From Podarcis raffonei (lineage: Eukaryota; Chordata; Lepidosauria; Squamata; Lacertidae): a stretch of DNA of 64,000 nucleotides. Below the pieces are notes generated by a model. It was given only the letters and a program-made list of their open reading frames with translations, was not told the origin of the DNA and ran no database searches. Location of the stretch: contig NC_070607.1 of NCBI RefSeq assembly GCF_027172205.1, positions 1,126,001 through 1,190,000 on the forward strand, read 5' to 3'. Positions 12,410-23,621 of this stretch are shown here, in pieces. Positions within the stretch are counted from its first letter, which is position 1. Each line of letters begins with the position of its first letter. The position numbers and the translations under genes were made by a program.

Positions 12410-15118
12410 CTAGAAACATGGAATGTCATTGTGAAAATAAGACAACAAGCAGTTTTCTCAGACCCCACTATATTGCAAGGTTTCCTAATATTTTTGAACA
12501 CAGCAAAATGACCTTTATGTCTAATCTGAAGAGCACTGAAGGATGCTACTCCAATACCATTTGCTGGTTTGCTCTTTGCAGTGTGGTCGTCAGTTGTTCT
12601 CACTGCTGACTGACAACCTGGAACCTGGAACCATTGCTGCTCATCTTCTCTGCTCAAGGCAACGCCACACACCAGAAGCAATGGGGCAGGCAGGGTGTTG
12701 CCTCTTGTGCTTCTGCCACCTGCCTCATGGCTGGGCCAGCTCTCTTCCAATGCTACAAACAGGCGACGGCAGCAGGAGAGCAGCAAATGGAAGATTGCAA
12801 CTACCCACCCCAGTTAAAGAATGACCAATGTCATGCTTGGTAAAACTTGTCCTTCTGTGCAGCTCTTAAGAGTACAGGATATGTAACTTGAGGGCCAAGT
12901 GCTCTCACCTGGATGAGGACATCAGCCCAGAGCCAGAGAATCTTATCTCTTCCAAACATCTCAAAAGCAGTGGGAGAGAAATGTGTGATTTGGTGCAAAG
13001 AGAAATGCTTAAGCATCTCCCAGTCTTCCACTTCTCCCCCGTAGTCCCTTTTCCAGACATTTTGCCCAGTCCAAGATGGGAGAAAATTCAGGGGGAGAAG
13101 GGGCAGAGGGGGTTAAGTCAGGCACTTTCCTTGACCTGTTCCCATTAGTTTTGAGAGACAGCAAAGTATTTGATTTGGTTATGAAAACCAGTTTCCCAAG
13201 TACAATTCAGCCAGTTCATTAGTTTCCTCAGCTACAGCTCTTTTTTGCCCTCGCTGTTTGCAGGATTATTTGCTATGCGCTTTGCTGCCCACCTGTCAAG
13301 TGTGCTCTCCTCTTGACTTCCTTTTCCGCTGTTCCATTCAGAAATCCTACATTGCAATAGAGAAGAGGGCAAGTAACGCATTATACCTTTCCAACAGAGA
13401 GAAGAAATGGAAAGGGGAAGCAATGAGGTCAGCTCTGAAGAAACTGAGAGGTGTGATCCAGCCAAAGTTAAGCACATTTTGGTCACATCCATTTCAATGA
13501 GAATTATGCCAGTGTGTGCCATAGTAGGCTTTAACCCCCAGGCCTTTGGCACTGAAATCAATGGGATCGCAAGTGCTAAACTTGCCTCTTTCAGAGGCAA
13601 TTGTGCTTTAGGGTGGGCAGCCCTTGAGGTGAGGTATGAGCGCCTTAACATTTCATTTCCCTCAGCAGACCAGTTTATGGACTGGATGCTGTTTCCCACA
13701 CAGCCACCTATGACTGAACTTATTCCTGAATCCCCTCCCATGAGACATCTCAGACTGCTTTTCAAATATCTTATTCTACCTTCTGGCTGCTCCCCAAACC
13801 CAGGACTAATTTGTTTCCCAGCAAATACCCTGAGATCCTTACATGCAGTGTCAGCACAGAAGCAACATTTTCCATTGATCATGCCCAATGTTTTTCTCAA
13901 ACTTCTCAGCTCTCTGGTTTTCAGATTGGTTTGGGACAATGGCACATCTCCAAATCCACTATGGATCCCCGAGGGCTTTCTTGCAGTGCCTTTAAATGCA
14001 CCCACCTGCAGGTCTTAGCTGGTTGGAAGAAGAAGTCCCCATCTCCCTAGAGCTGAGTGCTCTCCACCTCCCACACAAGAGCTGGACTTCAAACACAGGC
14101 TGATGGCACCCAGCACCACCAGCAGACCACATATTTTTCTGATGAAACCATTTTGAAATTAATACATTTCTGTTTAAAAGCTTGTGAACAGCAACAAACA
14201 GTTCTGTATCAAAATATTATAAGAGAAATGGCTCGCTAGTGTGCTATAATCACTCTCTGTATCATCTGCCCGATGCAGATGAAACAGACCTGTCCAGAAA
14301 TCCCCAAAGCAGCAAAAGGGGATACAGAAATAACAGAAATAGAGAAGTCCATCTGCAACTAGCATGGACTGGAACTTCAATGCAGCCATTTCATTCAACA
14401 TTTCACTGTTCAGGTAATGAGCCAAGATATCCAAAGTGGCCCAAGTCTCTTTAAGTCAGTGGCAAGAACAATAAGCTCTAGAAATAGGCAATTGTGATTC
14501 CAGATGAAAGAAACTTTATAAGAACTGCAAATGCAGGCACAACCACCCACTTGGCTCTGCTCTCTCCCCCCCACCCCCCAGCCATCCCTGGACAAGGACT
14601 TCTCACCTTTGAGCATCTCAGGAGATTGAGGCACCTGCCCGGAGCAGGAAAGCTGTGGAGGTAAAAGGCAGACGTTCACACTTGGGAATAAAAATCACCC
14701 TGTGCCCCTTTCAGTTGAGGGCCCTATCTTCAGGAGCTGCCAATCCAGGGGCCCTGGGTGCCCTTCCCCCAAGTGGTGTGTGCCACTCGCAGGTCTCCTC
14801 TGGTATTTCTGTGCCTCCATTTACCTCTCTCAGAGCATCTAGTTCCTGCTGCAGATGGAAGATCTGAAACATTGCAAGCCCAACCCCAGTGAGGGCCAGA
14901 AGGGTCAGCAGAGAAACCACCAGGAAACACAGGCGTGTGCCATCTTTTTTGTTCTGCTTTTTCCTTTTGGTCTCTGGCACAGGCAGAGCAGGGCGAATGT
15001 CCTGGTGGGGCGCAAACCTGATGGGACACAGTCCGGAAGGGGCACATTCAGAGTTGGAAACTCCACTGCTGCTTGTCCAGAAGACCTGGGGATAAATGCA
15101 GTGCTGGTTCTGCTGCAT
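12015..15118 (-). CDS. FASLG: Fas ligand gene (TNFSF6), coding span of four exons
   Basis: Type II membrane protein of the TNF family that, as a trimer on activated T and NK cells, binds the death receptor FAS and triggers apoptosis. Three exons are clear (14825-15118, 14607-14652, 12015-12409) and one is tentative (14006-14059). In order the product has a cytoplasmic tail beginning [14 protein letters not shown] (human MQQPFNYPYPQIYW), a membrane anchor ([20 protein letters not shown]), a stalk with [11 protein letters not shown], and a TNF-homology domain ending FFGLYML. With the tentative exon the protein would be about 262 residues, against 281 in human. The methionine at 15118 is chosen because it aligns with the human start; an in-frame ATG five codons upstream (15133) is an alternative. 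The long polyproline run of mammalian FASLG is nearly absent. SUCO lies upstream on the same strand, as in human. Identity is certain; exon 3 is not. Confidence 0.95.
12410..14605 (-). other. FASLG introns 2 and 3 (about 2.2 kb)
   Basis: Lies between clear exons 2 and 4 and contains the tentative exon 3. A 257-codon minus-strand reading frame at 13232-14005 and its 203-codon plus-strand shadow show no domain and match no protein I know. Around 13450-13590 there is an ancient dispersed-repeat-like stretch (CATCCATTTCAATGAGAATT and GAAATCAATGGGATCGCAAG). Confidence 0.6.
14006..14059 (-). CDS. FASLG: Tentative FASLG exon 3 (stalk)
   Basis: A 54-bp stretch that would join exons 2 and 4 in frame (human exon 3 is 57 bp). 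It has a strong donor (CTGCAG|GTGGGT) and encodes [19 protein letters not shown], with LRPAG loosely like the human LRKVAHLTG. The acceptor (GTGGAGAG) lacks a pyrimidine tract, which is the main weakness. Another acceptor 27 bp upstream would also keep the frame. RNA evidence would be needed to accept it. Confidence 0.3.
14607..14652 (-). CDS. FASLG: FASLG exon 2: stalk segment
   Basis: A 46-bp exon, exactly the human exon 2 length, bounded by a pyrimidine-rich acceptor (CCTCCACAG) and a strong donor (AAAG|GTGAGA). It encodes [15 protein letters not shown] plus one base of the next codon, so phases match exon 1. The peptide itself is not conserved, as is usual for this stalk, which in mammals carries metalloprotease shedding sites. 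The call rests on length, position, splice sites and phase. Confidence 0.85.
14825..15118 (-). CDS. FASLG: FASLG exon 1: cytoplasmic tail, membrane anchor, start of stalk
   Basis: Encodes 98 residues ending at ...[10 protein letters not shown], followed by a good donor (GAG|GTAAAT), the same splice point as in human. The tail contains the YPQVFW match to the human N-terminus, a basic patch (KRKKQNKK) just before the membrane and LCFLVV, whose cysteine matches the palmitoylated human C82. Between these there are only scattered prolines instead of the long polyproline run of mammals. An extra in-frame ATG at 15131-15133 would add the residues MALPA. Confidence 0.95.
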
Positions 15119-17587
15119 GGCAGGCAGAGCCATGTCTCTGGAGTCCTCACTTGCTCCCGCCGGCCAAGCTCAGATGCTACGTCAGAGAAAGGTTCTCTTC
15201 CTGTGCTGTGTCCCCAGACGTCACCTGCGCCCACCACTGAAAAACCTCTTGGGCTGACACCAGAAAACCTCAGAGAGCTTCCACCCACTGCTGAGATGCA
15301 AGATACCCGACGCCTGCCTGCCTGCCTGCACAGAGCAGAGCAGGGAGCAGAAGCAGTTCTCATGCAAAATGTACCCAAACATGATATGCATTCAGAGACA
15401 AACACTGTAAACATGGACCTTTTGAGCAAAAAGCAAAACACAGTTTTGCTTCCTATTCCTTTTTTGTTCAAATTCTTACTTGGTAGACCTTTGTTTTCGG
15501 TTTCCCACCTTAAAACTTGAATGTTTCTTCAGACTTCTGCTGCCTGCATTTTCCTCCTAGCCTAGTACTGGCTGCTTTCCTGGCAGCCTGATTTATTTAT
15601 TTTGGAAGCCCAGACTGCAATCCTTCCCATCCTCTTTGCTCCTTCTGGGTTCTCCTCCTCTTTATTTACTTCTGATCTCCAAAGTGCGAATATGAAATGA
15701 GCTTCCTCTTGCGATTTGTTTGCTTCTACTCACTCTTATTACAAACCAAACCACATCTAGGCCTTTCTCATCTCTTTGATGTCTCCTAGAAGTTGATAAG
15801 GGAACACCCCCCTGACTTTTGTATTGCATGATGATTCATGGGAGAGGCAACAACTTTTGTCCTATTCAGCTGTTTTCTTATTTGCTCTAGTGAGAGCCTA
15901 AATGCTTTTGAAATTTTTGCTGAAGTGCCTAATACATGGGCAGAGATATCCTTTGCTGCTGCAGACATTGACAGCTGCTTATCTTAGTGTAACGCCAGCA
16001 CACTCTTGTTGGGATCCTCTGTACTCCTAGCAACAAAGATGTCAGAAAAACAATACCACTGTAAAGTGGAAATAACACGGTAAACGATCAAGTGCACCCC
16101 CAGCACTGATGGCAACACTGATGGCCACTCCAACAATCATGGCAGCGCAATGCAGAGTGTGACAGCCATCCACATTTATAGCAGAACACTTCCATGACAC
16201 AAAACACCACCATATACAGAAAGCACTTCCTCTTAGACACAAGCATCATGGACTCCCACCTGGGGCAGCCTCCACACAGCCAGCACAAGTTCCAGGAATC
16301 CCCTGGGTGGGTGTTTGCGTCTCCATCTACCCCCAGTTATGCCCCCCCCTCTTGACAGGCAACCTCAGCATTGCGCCTCTGCCAGCCATAACTCCCTTGA
16401 GGCAGGGAGCATGCATGAAGAGGCTGTGGCCTCCCTGGAAAATGGTTCAACTCTACTGGAGAACACTTTTCACAATGGGGAGTTCGCACAAAGCAGGCTG
16501 TGAGGCTCCCAATAAGTCAGCATGCTGAGATAGCAAACTGGAGAGAGGTGCTTGAGTGAGCAAAGGCTGGCCAGCAACCATCACATCGGAGGCACGAAGG
16601 GAGCAGGCAGGACCAGGCCACATTCCATAGAGCAGGTCTCTCACTAGACAGCAACAAGAGGAGTGGGCAGGAAAAGCAGACCTCATGGGGCATCGGAAAT
16701 CATCCAGAGCACAAGCTGCCAGCCACCTCTCAGGATCAAGCGGGGTGGTAATCTGAGCTCTATTCTGGCAGCACAGCACAGATTCATGCAGCTGCAGGTC
16801 CTAGCTTTGAACCCTGGATGTGACTCTAGATGCCTCAGGAGGACTCAGCTGAGCCCTCTGCAAGGAGGCTACCTGCACCCCCCCCCCAATAATCCAGTGC
16901 TTGTTAGCCACTTGAAGTCTTTTAGCAGAAAAGCAGCCCATAAATTAAAAAGCAGCTGTTGCTTATTGTGCCAGCAGGACTTAATTTGCTACTCGTCTTG
17001 CTGCATAGCTTAGTATGCCATGAGCAACCAGGACAGCTCTTGAGATGTGAGGATCCAGCTTTTCTGCCCATGCTGGAACTCAGGTGGAAGGGCAATAGCT
17101 AAGATTCATGGGAGCCCAAACTCTATGGAAGTAGCACCAAGACCCTCTTCCTGGGGATGGTTGCCATCTTGAACACAAGATGAGCACCAAGGAGGACAGC
17201 GGGTGCTGCCCAAACTTTTATTGAACAGCATCAGCAAAAGGGCAATTCTTAAAATAGGAGCTGGTAGGATGGCAGGATAGGCATTCAGAGCTCTGAGAAG
17301 ATGTTGGCTCTTTTGACTTGGTTTCCCACCACCAAGTCCCTCCCCCACTTGCAGGCTCTACCTTCTCTACGGAGGAGACTCATGTGACCACATGCTGCAA
17401 AGCCTGAGATGCATGTTTCCTGCCTGTGGTTCACATGCTGCTGGAGAGCCTCTCTTGCTACAGGTTTCCTGCCAGGGCTCTGTGAATAGCAGGAACTCAT
17501 GGGCTGCTTTGAGGCTGAGCTGGGCCAGGCCTTGGACTGGAAAAGAGTGCTGACAGCCGAATGATGTGTTTCCATAAAGCAGTAATG

Positions 17588-17665
17588 CAGTGGACCTTCG
17601 TAAACCACCCTGAGACCTGCAGGTATAGGGTGGCATACAAATGTAATAAATGAATGAATGAATGA
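17588..17665 (+). mobile_element. L2-like LINE 3' end
   Basis: Contains AAACCACCCTGAGACCTGCA, then TATAGGGTGGCATACAAATG and (AATG)n, the typical 3' end of an L2-clade element, as at 44890-44955. Confidence 0.6.
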
Positions 17666-19104
17666 GAAGAACTGAAAGGAGCTGTTGGCCCCAACCACCA
17701 CTGACGTGTGGTCTTGGAAGGTTTCTCAGAAAGGAATGCGGAATAAAGTTCCCCACTTCTGCATTAGCAGAACATCTTTGCAGGCTCAGAGATCAGGGGT
17801 GGGACAAGGTGGCCTGGGCCTGTTCCCTGCTCTAACAGTGGCTTATGCCGGACTCTGTCCTCCCTTGTGGCTGTGCAGGCAAAGCAGAAATAGATGGGAG
17901 GCCGTGTTGCTTTGGCTCTCCATGGGCTTCTTTTAAAAATATAATCAAACAATGTTACGCCATTGCTGGAGTGAGCTCCGAGGGAATGCACAGTGGCTCA
18001 GTGATGCCCTGCTGACGCCTAACACTCTGCCAGTGCGGTTTGCTGTTTTTGGTCCTTGAGTTAGAGAAGATGCCCCAATGCTGAGTTTATGACAGCATAA
18101 TCATGGTGCTCTACAAGCAGAGATCCCCATCAAAATCTGGTGCATGGATTACCATCCTTTATCCCTCCAGCCAGAATGGTGCAGTGAGTGCAGGATCATT
18201 ACAAGGTTTGTAGGGGATATAAAAATAATTCCCTCCCTTTCTCTCTCTACATATTGACTAGGACTAGAGTTAGGCATGCAATTGTCGCTGGAAGTGGACA
18301 GAGAAAGGCAACCACAATTATCTGTCATCTCTGATCAAGGATGATAGCAGAGCATGCAAATGTTATTTTCGCAGAGGCAACCGTGGGATGAGCGGCAATC
18401 CCTTTCAAACCACCTCTCTCGAAAACATGGTCTGTCTCAAACCCAATGAGTGAGGCATATGCCTCCCACAAAGGCAAGTTACGCCCACCAGTGACATGCC
18501 AAACACACCAAGCTGAACAAGACTGATTGCCATCTGGAAAGACTGAGTTTCTTCTGCCTACGGCACTTTGTGGTTGGGTCTGTGTGCTTCAGGAGTTCCA
18601 TGAAAAGTGGAACAATTTGACCATTCATCTAAAGTTATTCCATAGCATTCTGCCTTCAAGTACCTTCCGCTTACTACTAGAATTTTCATATAGAACGATG
18701 ATGTTCTCTCCCATCAGATATACTGTGTCTTTAAAGCTTTAATGAAAAGGAGCTAGTAGAAGCCTTCTGCCAACATTTTGGTTGGCACATACTCTGGTCT
18801 CTCCTTTTCCTCCCCTGCAAGCTGACTGTTCCTCGCCCCTTCCTGTCCCCACAATCCTCTGCGGCACACCTGTCTGTCTTCCTGTTTATCAGTGTCTCCC
18901 CTCTCCCTGCAGGTGGAAGGGCACAGAGACCAGTTCACAGGGCTAGTAACCCTCTGGGTACCATGGCTGCTGCTTTTCCCCCTTGGGGCGCAGGTCAGTC
19001 AAGCCCAGAAGATGCTCCAGTGTCTGCTGCCTCCAAACCCGTACAGACACCCAGGCCGGTTGGACACTCGGACACTGTTTTGCCAGCTTTGCCCAACAGC
19101 AGGC

Positions 19105-19330
19105 CAAGCAGTAATAAAAAATAATAATATTTTTTTATTTATACCCCGCCCTCCATGGCCAAGACTCAGGGCAGCTAACGCTGAATATAAATACAGTAAA
19201 AACATTTTTTTAAAACAAAAACCCCCCAGTTGATTAAAATATGTTAGAATACAGTTTAAAATGCAGCTTAAAATGCAGCCTCGTTTTAGTGGTAGCCTAT
19301 AGATCAAAGCCATAAGGGGAGAAAACGTAA
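19105..19330 (-). mobile_element. LINE 3' fragment (L2/CR1-like)
   Basis: Begins with AATAATAATATTTTTTTATT, then TATACCCCGCCCTCCATGGC, the reverse complement of the 3' GGCGGGGTATAAATAAT end of squamate L2-like elements. Upstream body unassigned. Confidence 0.5.
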
Positions 19331-21404
19331 AATATTCACCAGGGCTGGATGGTTCCCATTGCCGCGGCAAACAAAAGCGGAAGTAAAAGTTCATGAGAGA
19401 TCTTAGACTCTATCGAAGGCTGCACCCCAATGCCCAAGACCATCCCAAAGTGGGGATCAAGTCTTCTGTGTGATCAAGTTGTTAGATTTGACCCTGCTGA
19501 TAGCTAACAGCCTGTGTCAAGAAGAAAGAATATGATGTGAAACCAAATGTGGAACTTTTTTCAGCAGCAATAGCAGCCTTAAACAAAATATCTCCGCCGC
19601 CCGCCCCCCCCCCCCCGCCCATGGAAGTATATTCAATGTTGCCTCTACATCCAGACAAGTCTTCTCCACAGACTTCAGATTAGTTAGTCTAGATACGGGC
19701 AGGGATTTGCTCTCTGCGCTGGGCTATTACAATCACACACTTTGGTGATAACCTTTTCTCAGATAAAGAGCCCAGCACACAAGGTACTTAAAAGAGCTCA
19801 AATTTGTTTAGAATTCTTTAGGTGCCAGAGATTTAAATGTGCTTTGCACCTCTATCTTTCTTGGGAACAAGGAAAACCATGGATCAGAGGCCTCCATCAA
19901 CTGGGTCTCCATTATATACCTTGGGGCAGGAGAGACTCTGACTTAACCCTTGGTTTGCCCTTTGGGGATACAGCTAGAACTTGGCAGCCTATGAAAACAA
20001 TTCCCCCGTGAGACTGAAGCTTGTGAACCTTCCTCCCATTGGACCCTGTGGGAGGGACATGAGTCACCCCCACTTTCTATATGCAGGCGGCACTTAGAAC
20101 TGCTGATTAAGGACTGCTTTGGGTTCTAATCCCCTTGCGATGAGACACACAGCAGTGGACTATCACACTGAGCAGTGAAGCAGAACCCGGTCATTTGGAG
20201 CAGCTTGGCAGAGAAGCTTCCTGCAGCTGGAGTCTCTTAAGAGCAACAAAGGAAAACTGCCCTAGATTGCCAGGCCTCAGGGGGAGAGTCCACCTTGAGA
20301 GGCAGGGGCTCTCCCCTAGAGAAGACACAGACAACCTTCCAGTCCTGCTATCTGAAATTCTTTAACTGCAGATACTGGGGGTCGACTCTGTACCACTAAG
20401 GTATTTCTCACAAATCTCCAGCATTAGAATTGGGAGCTAGGGAAAGAGGGTAACATCAGCAGCATCTGATTCCACCAGGACAAAGTTAAAAACTGGTTCA
20501 CCCCTGTCCTTGATGATCATAAATTAGGGCTTCAAAAGGTTCATATATTTGAACCGTCACAAAATATCCAGAGGATGTGAAGATAAAACTTGCTGATACT
20601 CTAGGAGTCAAATCAGTATTGCATTCCATTCCTGGAAGAAACAAGGCAGATGCTTAGATGCAGGTCAGCATGAGTGTGCCTCCAAGGGAAAGGACTCCGA
20701 TTTGGGAATCAGAAGCAGAGGTTAAAAAAGGAACCTGGGATATGAAGCTTCACCAGCTGTTGAAGCTTATCTTCCTACATGTTACTAGCTAAAAAATTAT
20801 GCATGGCTTAAATCCAGTAATTTTAATCTTAAAATTTCTGCCAGCTCGTAGTGTCTGTGATTCTAAGCAGAGCATTTTCTCTACTTCCAGGTTTAGTGGT
20901 TTGCATAATTAGGTATGCCCACCACCTGCCTTTCCTAGGACTTGTCCAAAGTCCTGTGGACCTGATCTTGCCCTACTAATTGACCTGCACTCCCTTATTG
21001 CGAGACAAGTCTCACTTCAAGTCAGTTACATCTAAGGCTTCCTTAGTGTGCTGTTTCTTCAGGCCAAAATGGATGCAATGATCATGCCCAGAATTTGATC
21101 CTAGTTTGATGTAATGGTTTGGATGGAATTCAGTATCATAGCCAGAATTTCCTGGTTTGGACACAGTAGGAAACTTTGATTTAAAGCAACTATGATATGA
21201 GGAGAGCTGGTGCAAACGGTGAGCCCGGACAAGTGTTAGCCCCTGATGCTTGTTCCTGACTTAGTAAGCCATGGTTCTGCATGGATTGCCTATTCTTTCC
21301 AAGCCTCTGGGATCCTCTTGCCCTTGGGCCCTGTCTATCTCCCTCATTTGCCATTCCTTTCTTTTGTTTTTAAATTGTTCCATCAGTCTTAAAAAAGTAT
21401 GTTT

Positions 21405-21405
21405 A

Positions 21406-21450
<45 letters not shown>
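21405..21450. repeat. (ATCT)n microsatellite
   Basis: About eleven uninterrupted ATCT units just outside the inferred SUCO 3' end. Confidence 0.97.
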
Positions 21451-21451
<1 letters not shown>

Positions 21452-21799
21452 GTGATGCCAAAAGGTTTGACACACAAACAAACCTGGCGTGTAATTCATC
21501 CTTTAGAAAAATAAAATAAAACTGACCACAAGCAAGTTTCCTTCCCCCACAGCCAAGTTGCCGTTGTGGCTGTGGAGGACTGAACAGGGTCCGTGTAGCC
21601 CTTGGCCCCCAAAGGTCAGCCACCCTGGCCAGAGCCCTCCCCACCCCACAGCTCTTACACTGCTGCTTGGTGGTGCCTGGATGGGGAGACAGGGCATCGC
21701 AAGGCCTCAGCAACAGAATGGCTGAAACTGCTGGCTGAAACCAAGATTACCCAGTGAAGAAGCTCAACTGCAGAATAATTTGTGAAAAGAAAAATACAT

Positions 21800-23174
21800 A
21801 ATGTATTTTAAAGACAAGTGTTCAGATTTATTTGGAAATTCACAGTTTCTACTGGCACTACAAATCCGTAGTTACTTATTACAAGTTCTAGTGCCTCAAT
21901 TTTGTATTCTTCACGCAAACAGTATCACCGTTATGATTGCCATTCTGGTTTGGACCCACTTCTTAATCCTTGTTATTAAAAAAACAAACAAACCCAAAAC
22001 CAGGTCCACTTCTTTGACTGGCTAGCTGTGCATACTTAAGTTCATCACTGTAAAAAAGTACTCAAACATGGAATTTTCAAAACAGGCTTTAAATAAGTCA
22101 CATTATGAATGATATTTGGGAAAAGACGTTAGCTCTTTCAAGAAAAGAAAACAAAGGAGGATCTACTAAAAGTGCTTAATAAGTTAACTTATACAACAAC
22201 CTCTAAACTCTCAAAATGGACCTTCTATCACATTCACTCTCATGTACTCACATTCCAGATATGCAATTTTTTTTAAAAAAACAAAAACCTCACAAGAGAA
22301 AGTACAAACGCATACTGGCACACACACAAAGAACATAAGGTCATTCAATACAAAAAGCAAACTTTATAAACATACTTTTTGAAACAGAAAATAGAACGTG
22401 AAGCTTGACAAACTCACTGGTGCATTTCTACTGATAGGCAGTTTTATCCAAAACTGGCATAAATGGTTCTTTCCTCCCAATTTATTAGCGCAGGAAGACA
22501 ACTAAAGGTCATAATGTTAATTATCTCTGTCAATCAAGTCAGTTGGGCTACAAAACATGTTTTGAGTAATACATCCAAGCAGGGATACTGTACCATCAAA
22601 GATGTATCAGCCACAAGTGAGTTTGCAAAGTGGATCTCAAAGAGAAAGTCCACCCGGCGGCATTTCCACAGTATCCCAGTCACATTACTTAACCTCACTG
22701 GAAGCCAGCATCTTCTTCCCTAGCACTGTAGTGTTGTATTTCCATAAAATTTGAAGGTACAAATAAAATAGTTCTCCCTTCCAGTGGTATTATAAATAGA
22801 CAAAAAGGCACATAAATATGGGAAGGTGCTAGAAACAGGGGAACAGCAATATGGGAAACATTTATGCTTTAACTCTGCTCCACCCAAAATGAGTTTCAAG
22901 ACCTCACCGTCAGCAGTTGTGAAAAACACTGTATAAAATGAGTCCCGACCCTGCCATCTCCACCCATCCCAAAGTTATCCACATAGAAAATGAGCCTTGG
23001 AAAAGCTGAGGCTTATTAACTAAGGGTGGTTGCTGCCACAGTCCTATCTATTTGCAAAAGAACCAATGTACCTTCTAAATGTTTCCCAATTAGCCAACCC
23101 CTCCTTCCCTGTCAACCCAAATACTACAAGATTTGTCGTACAAAAAGTTCCCATTAGGAAGAGTTCAATTAGTT
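21800..23174 (-). other. SUCO: SUCO 3' UTR (inferred extent)
   Basis: About 1.4 kb downstream of the SUCO stop with no recognised transposon, AT-rich, ending near an AATAAA. The absence of repeats in a repeat-dense window is consistent with exonic sequence; the 3' limit is inferred from the poly(A) signal only. Confidence 0.55.
21827..21832 (-). terminator. Candidate SUCO poly(A) signal AATAAA
   Basis: AATAAA on the minus strand 1.3 kb past the SUCO stop (forward TTTATT), followed by T-rich sequence. Position is plausible for the transcript end; other A/T-rich sites nearby cannot be excluded. Confidence 0.4.
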
Positions 23175-23621
23175 TTAAAGGTGCCCAGAAACAGCTGTGA
23201 CACCGAGTGTTCCCACGGTTAAATCCTTGTTTCCTTTGATGATATCGTGCAGACTTGGCAAGGATCCCGTCTTAGTCTGTATTAATGTTTTTAGGAGCTT
23301 CTCCTGCTCTGGGGCTTTAGATCGCCTTCGTTTGAGAGCCCTCTTCTCAGTTTTTGTCTTTTGGATTTGTCCGTTACACAAACCTGCACACGCCGAAATG
23401 CCACAGAAGTAGGACTCCTCAGACTGTGATGAGGTTTCTGAGCTCCCTTCCGACGGGGGACCTTTGTATGAAGAGTGATACACATCGCCAATATTAGAGA
23501 AGTCTCTCTGATTGGTAAAGGGCTTCTTGCTTTTTATTTCGCCATTAGCTACCTGCTGCACTGGTTCTGCTACTGGCCTGACGGTTTCGATTTTTTCACT
23601 TTTATATTTACAACGTTTCTT
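23175..23621 (-). CDS. SUCO: SUCO terminal coding exon u
   Basis: Encodes [16 protein letters not shown]...[20 protein letters not shown]...[19 protein letters not shown]...[22 protein letters not shown] and ends TAVSGHL with a TAA at 23175-23177. Very close to the human C-terminus. Acceptor TTTTTTTAG. Confidence 0.98.
   Translation of the reverse strand, partial: KKRCKYKSEKIETVRPVAEPVQQVANGEIKSKKPFTNQRDFSNIGDVYHSSYKGPPSEGSSETSSQSEESYFCGISACAGLCNGQIQKTKTEKRALKRRRSKAPEQEKLLKTLIQTKTGSLPSLHDIIKGNKDLTVGTLGVTAVSGHL

Larger units (their letters stand above)
15119..21799. other. Intergenic region between FASLG 5' end and SUCO 3' end
   Basis: No gene seen. It must contain the FASLG 5' UTR and promoter close to 15119; no clear TATA box was recognised in the first 400 bp. 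Contents noted: an L2-like 3' end near 17588-17665, a minus-strand LINE 3' fragment near 19105-19330, a C-run at 19604-19616 and a tetranucleotide microsatellite at 21405-21450. Elsewhere I see only unassigned sequence and short shadow reading frames. Confidence 0.6.

Noticed and set aside
13221-13260. Alternative FASLG exon 3 with GAGCTG...CTGAGGAAA similar to human KELRK codons
   Set aside because: Contains an in-frame stop in the needed phase and no suitable splice sites.
13232-14005. 257-codon minus-strand open frame and overlapping 203-codon plus-strand frame within FASLG introns
   Set aside because: No recognisable domain, low-complexity-free but not protein-like composition, both strands open at once, no splice or start context; most likely chance.
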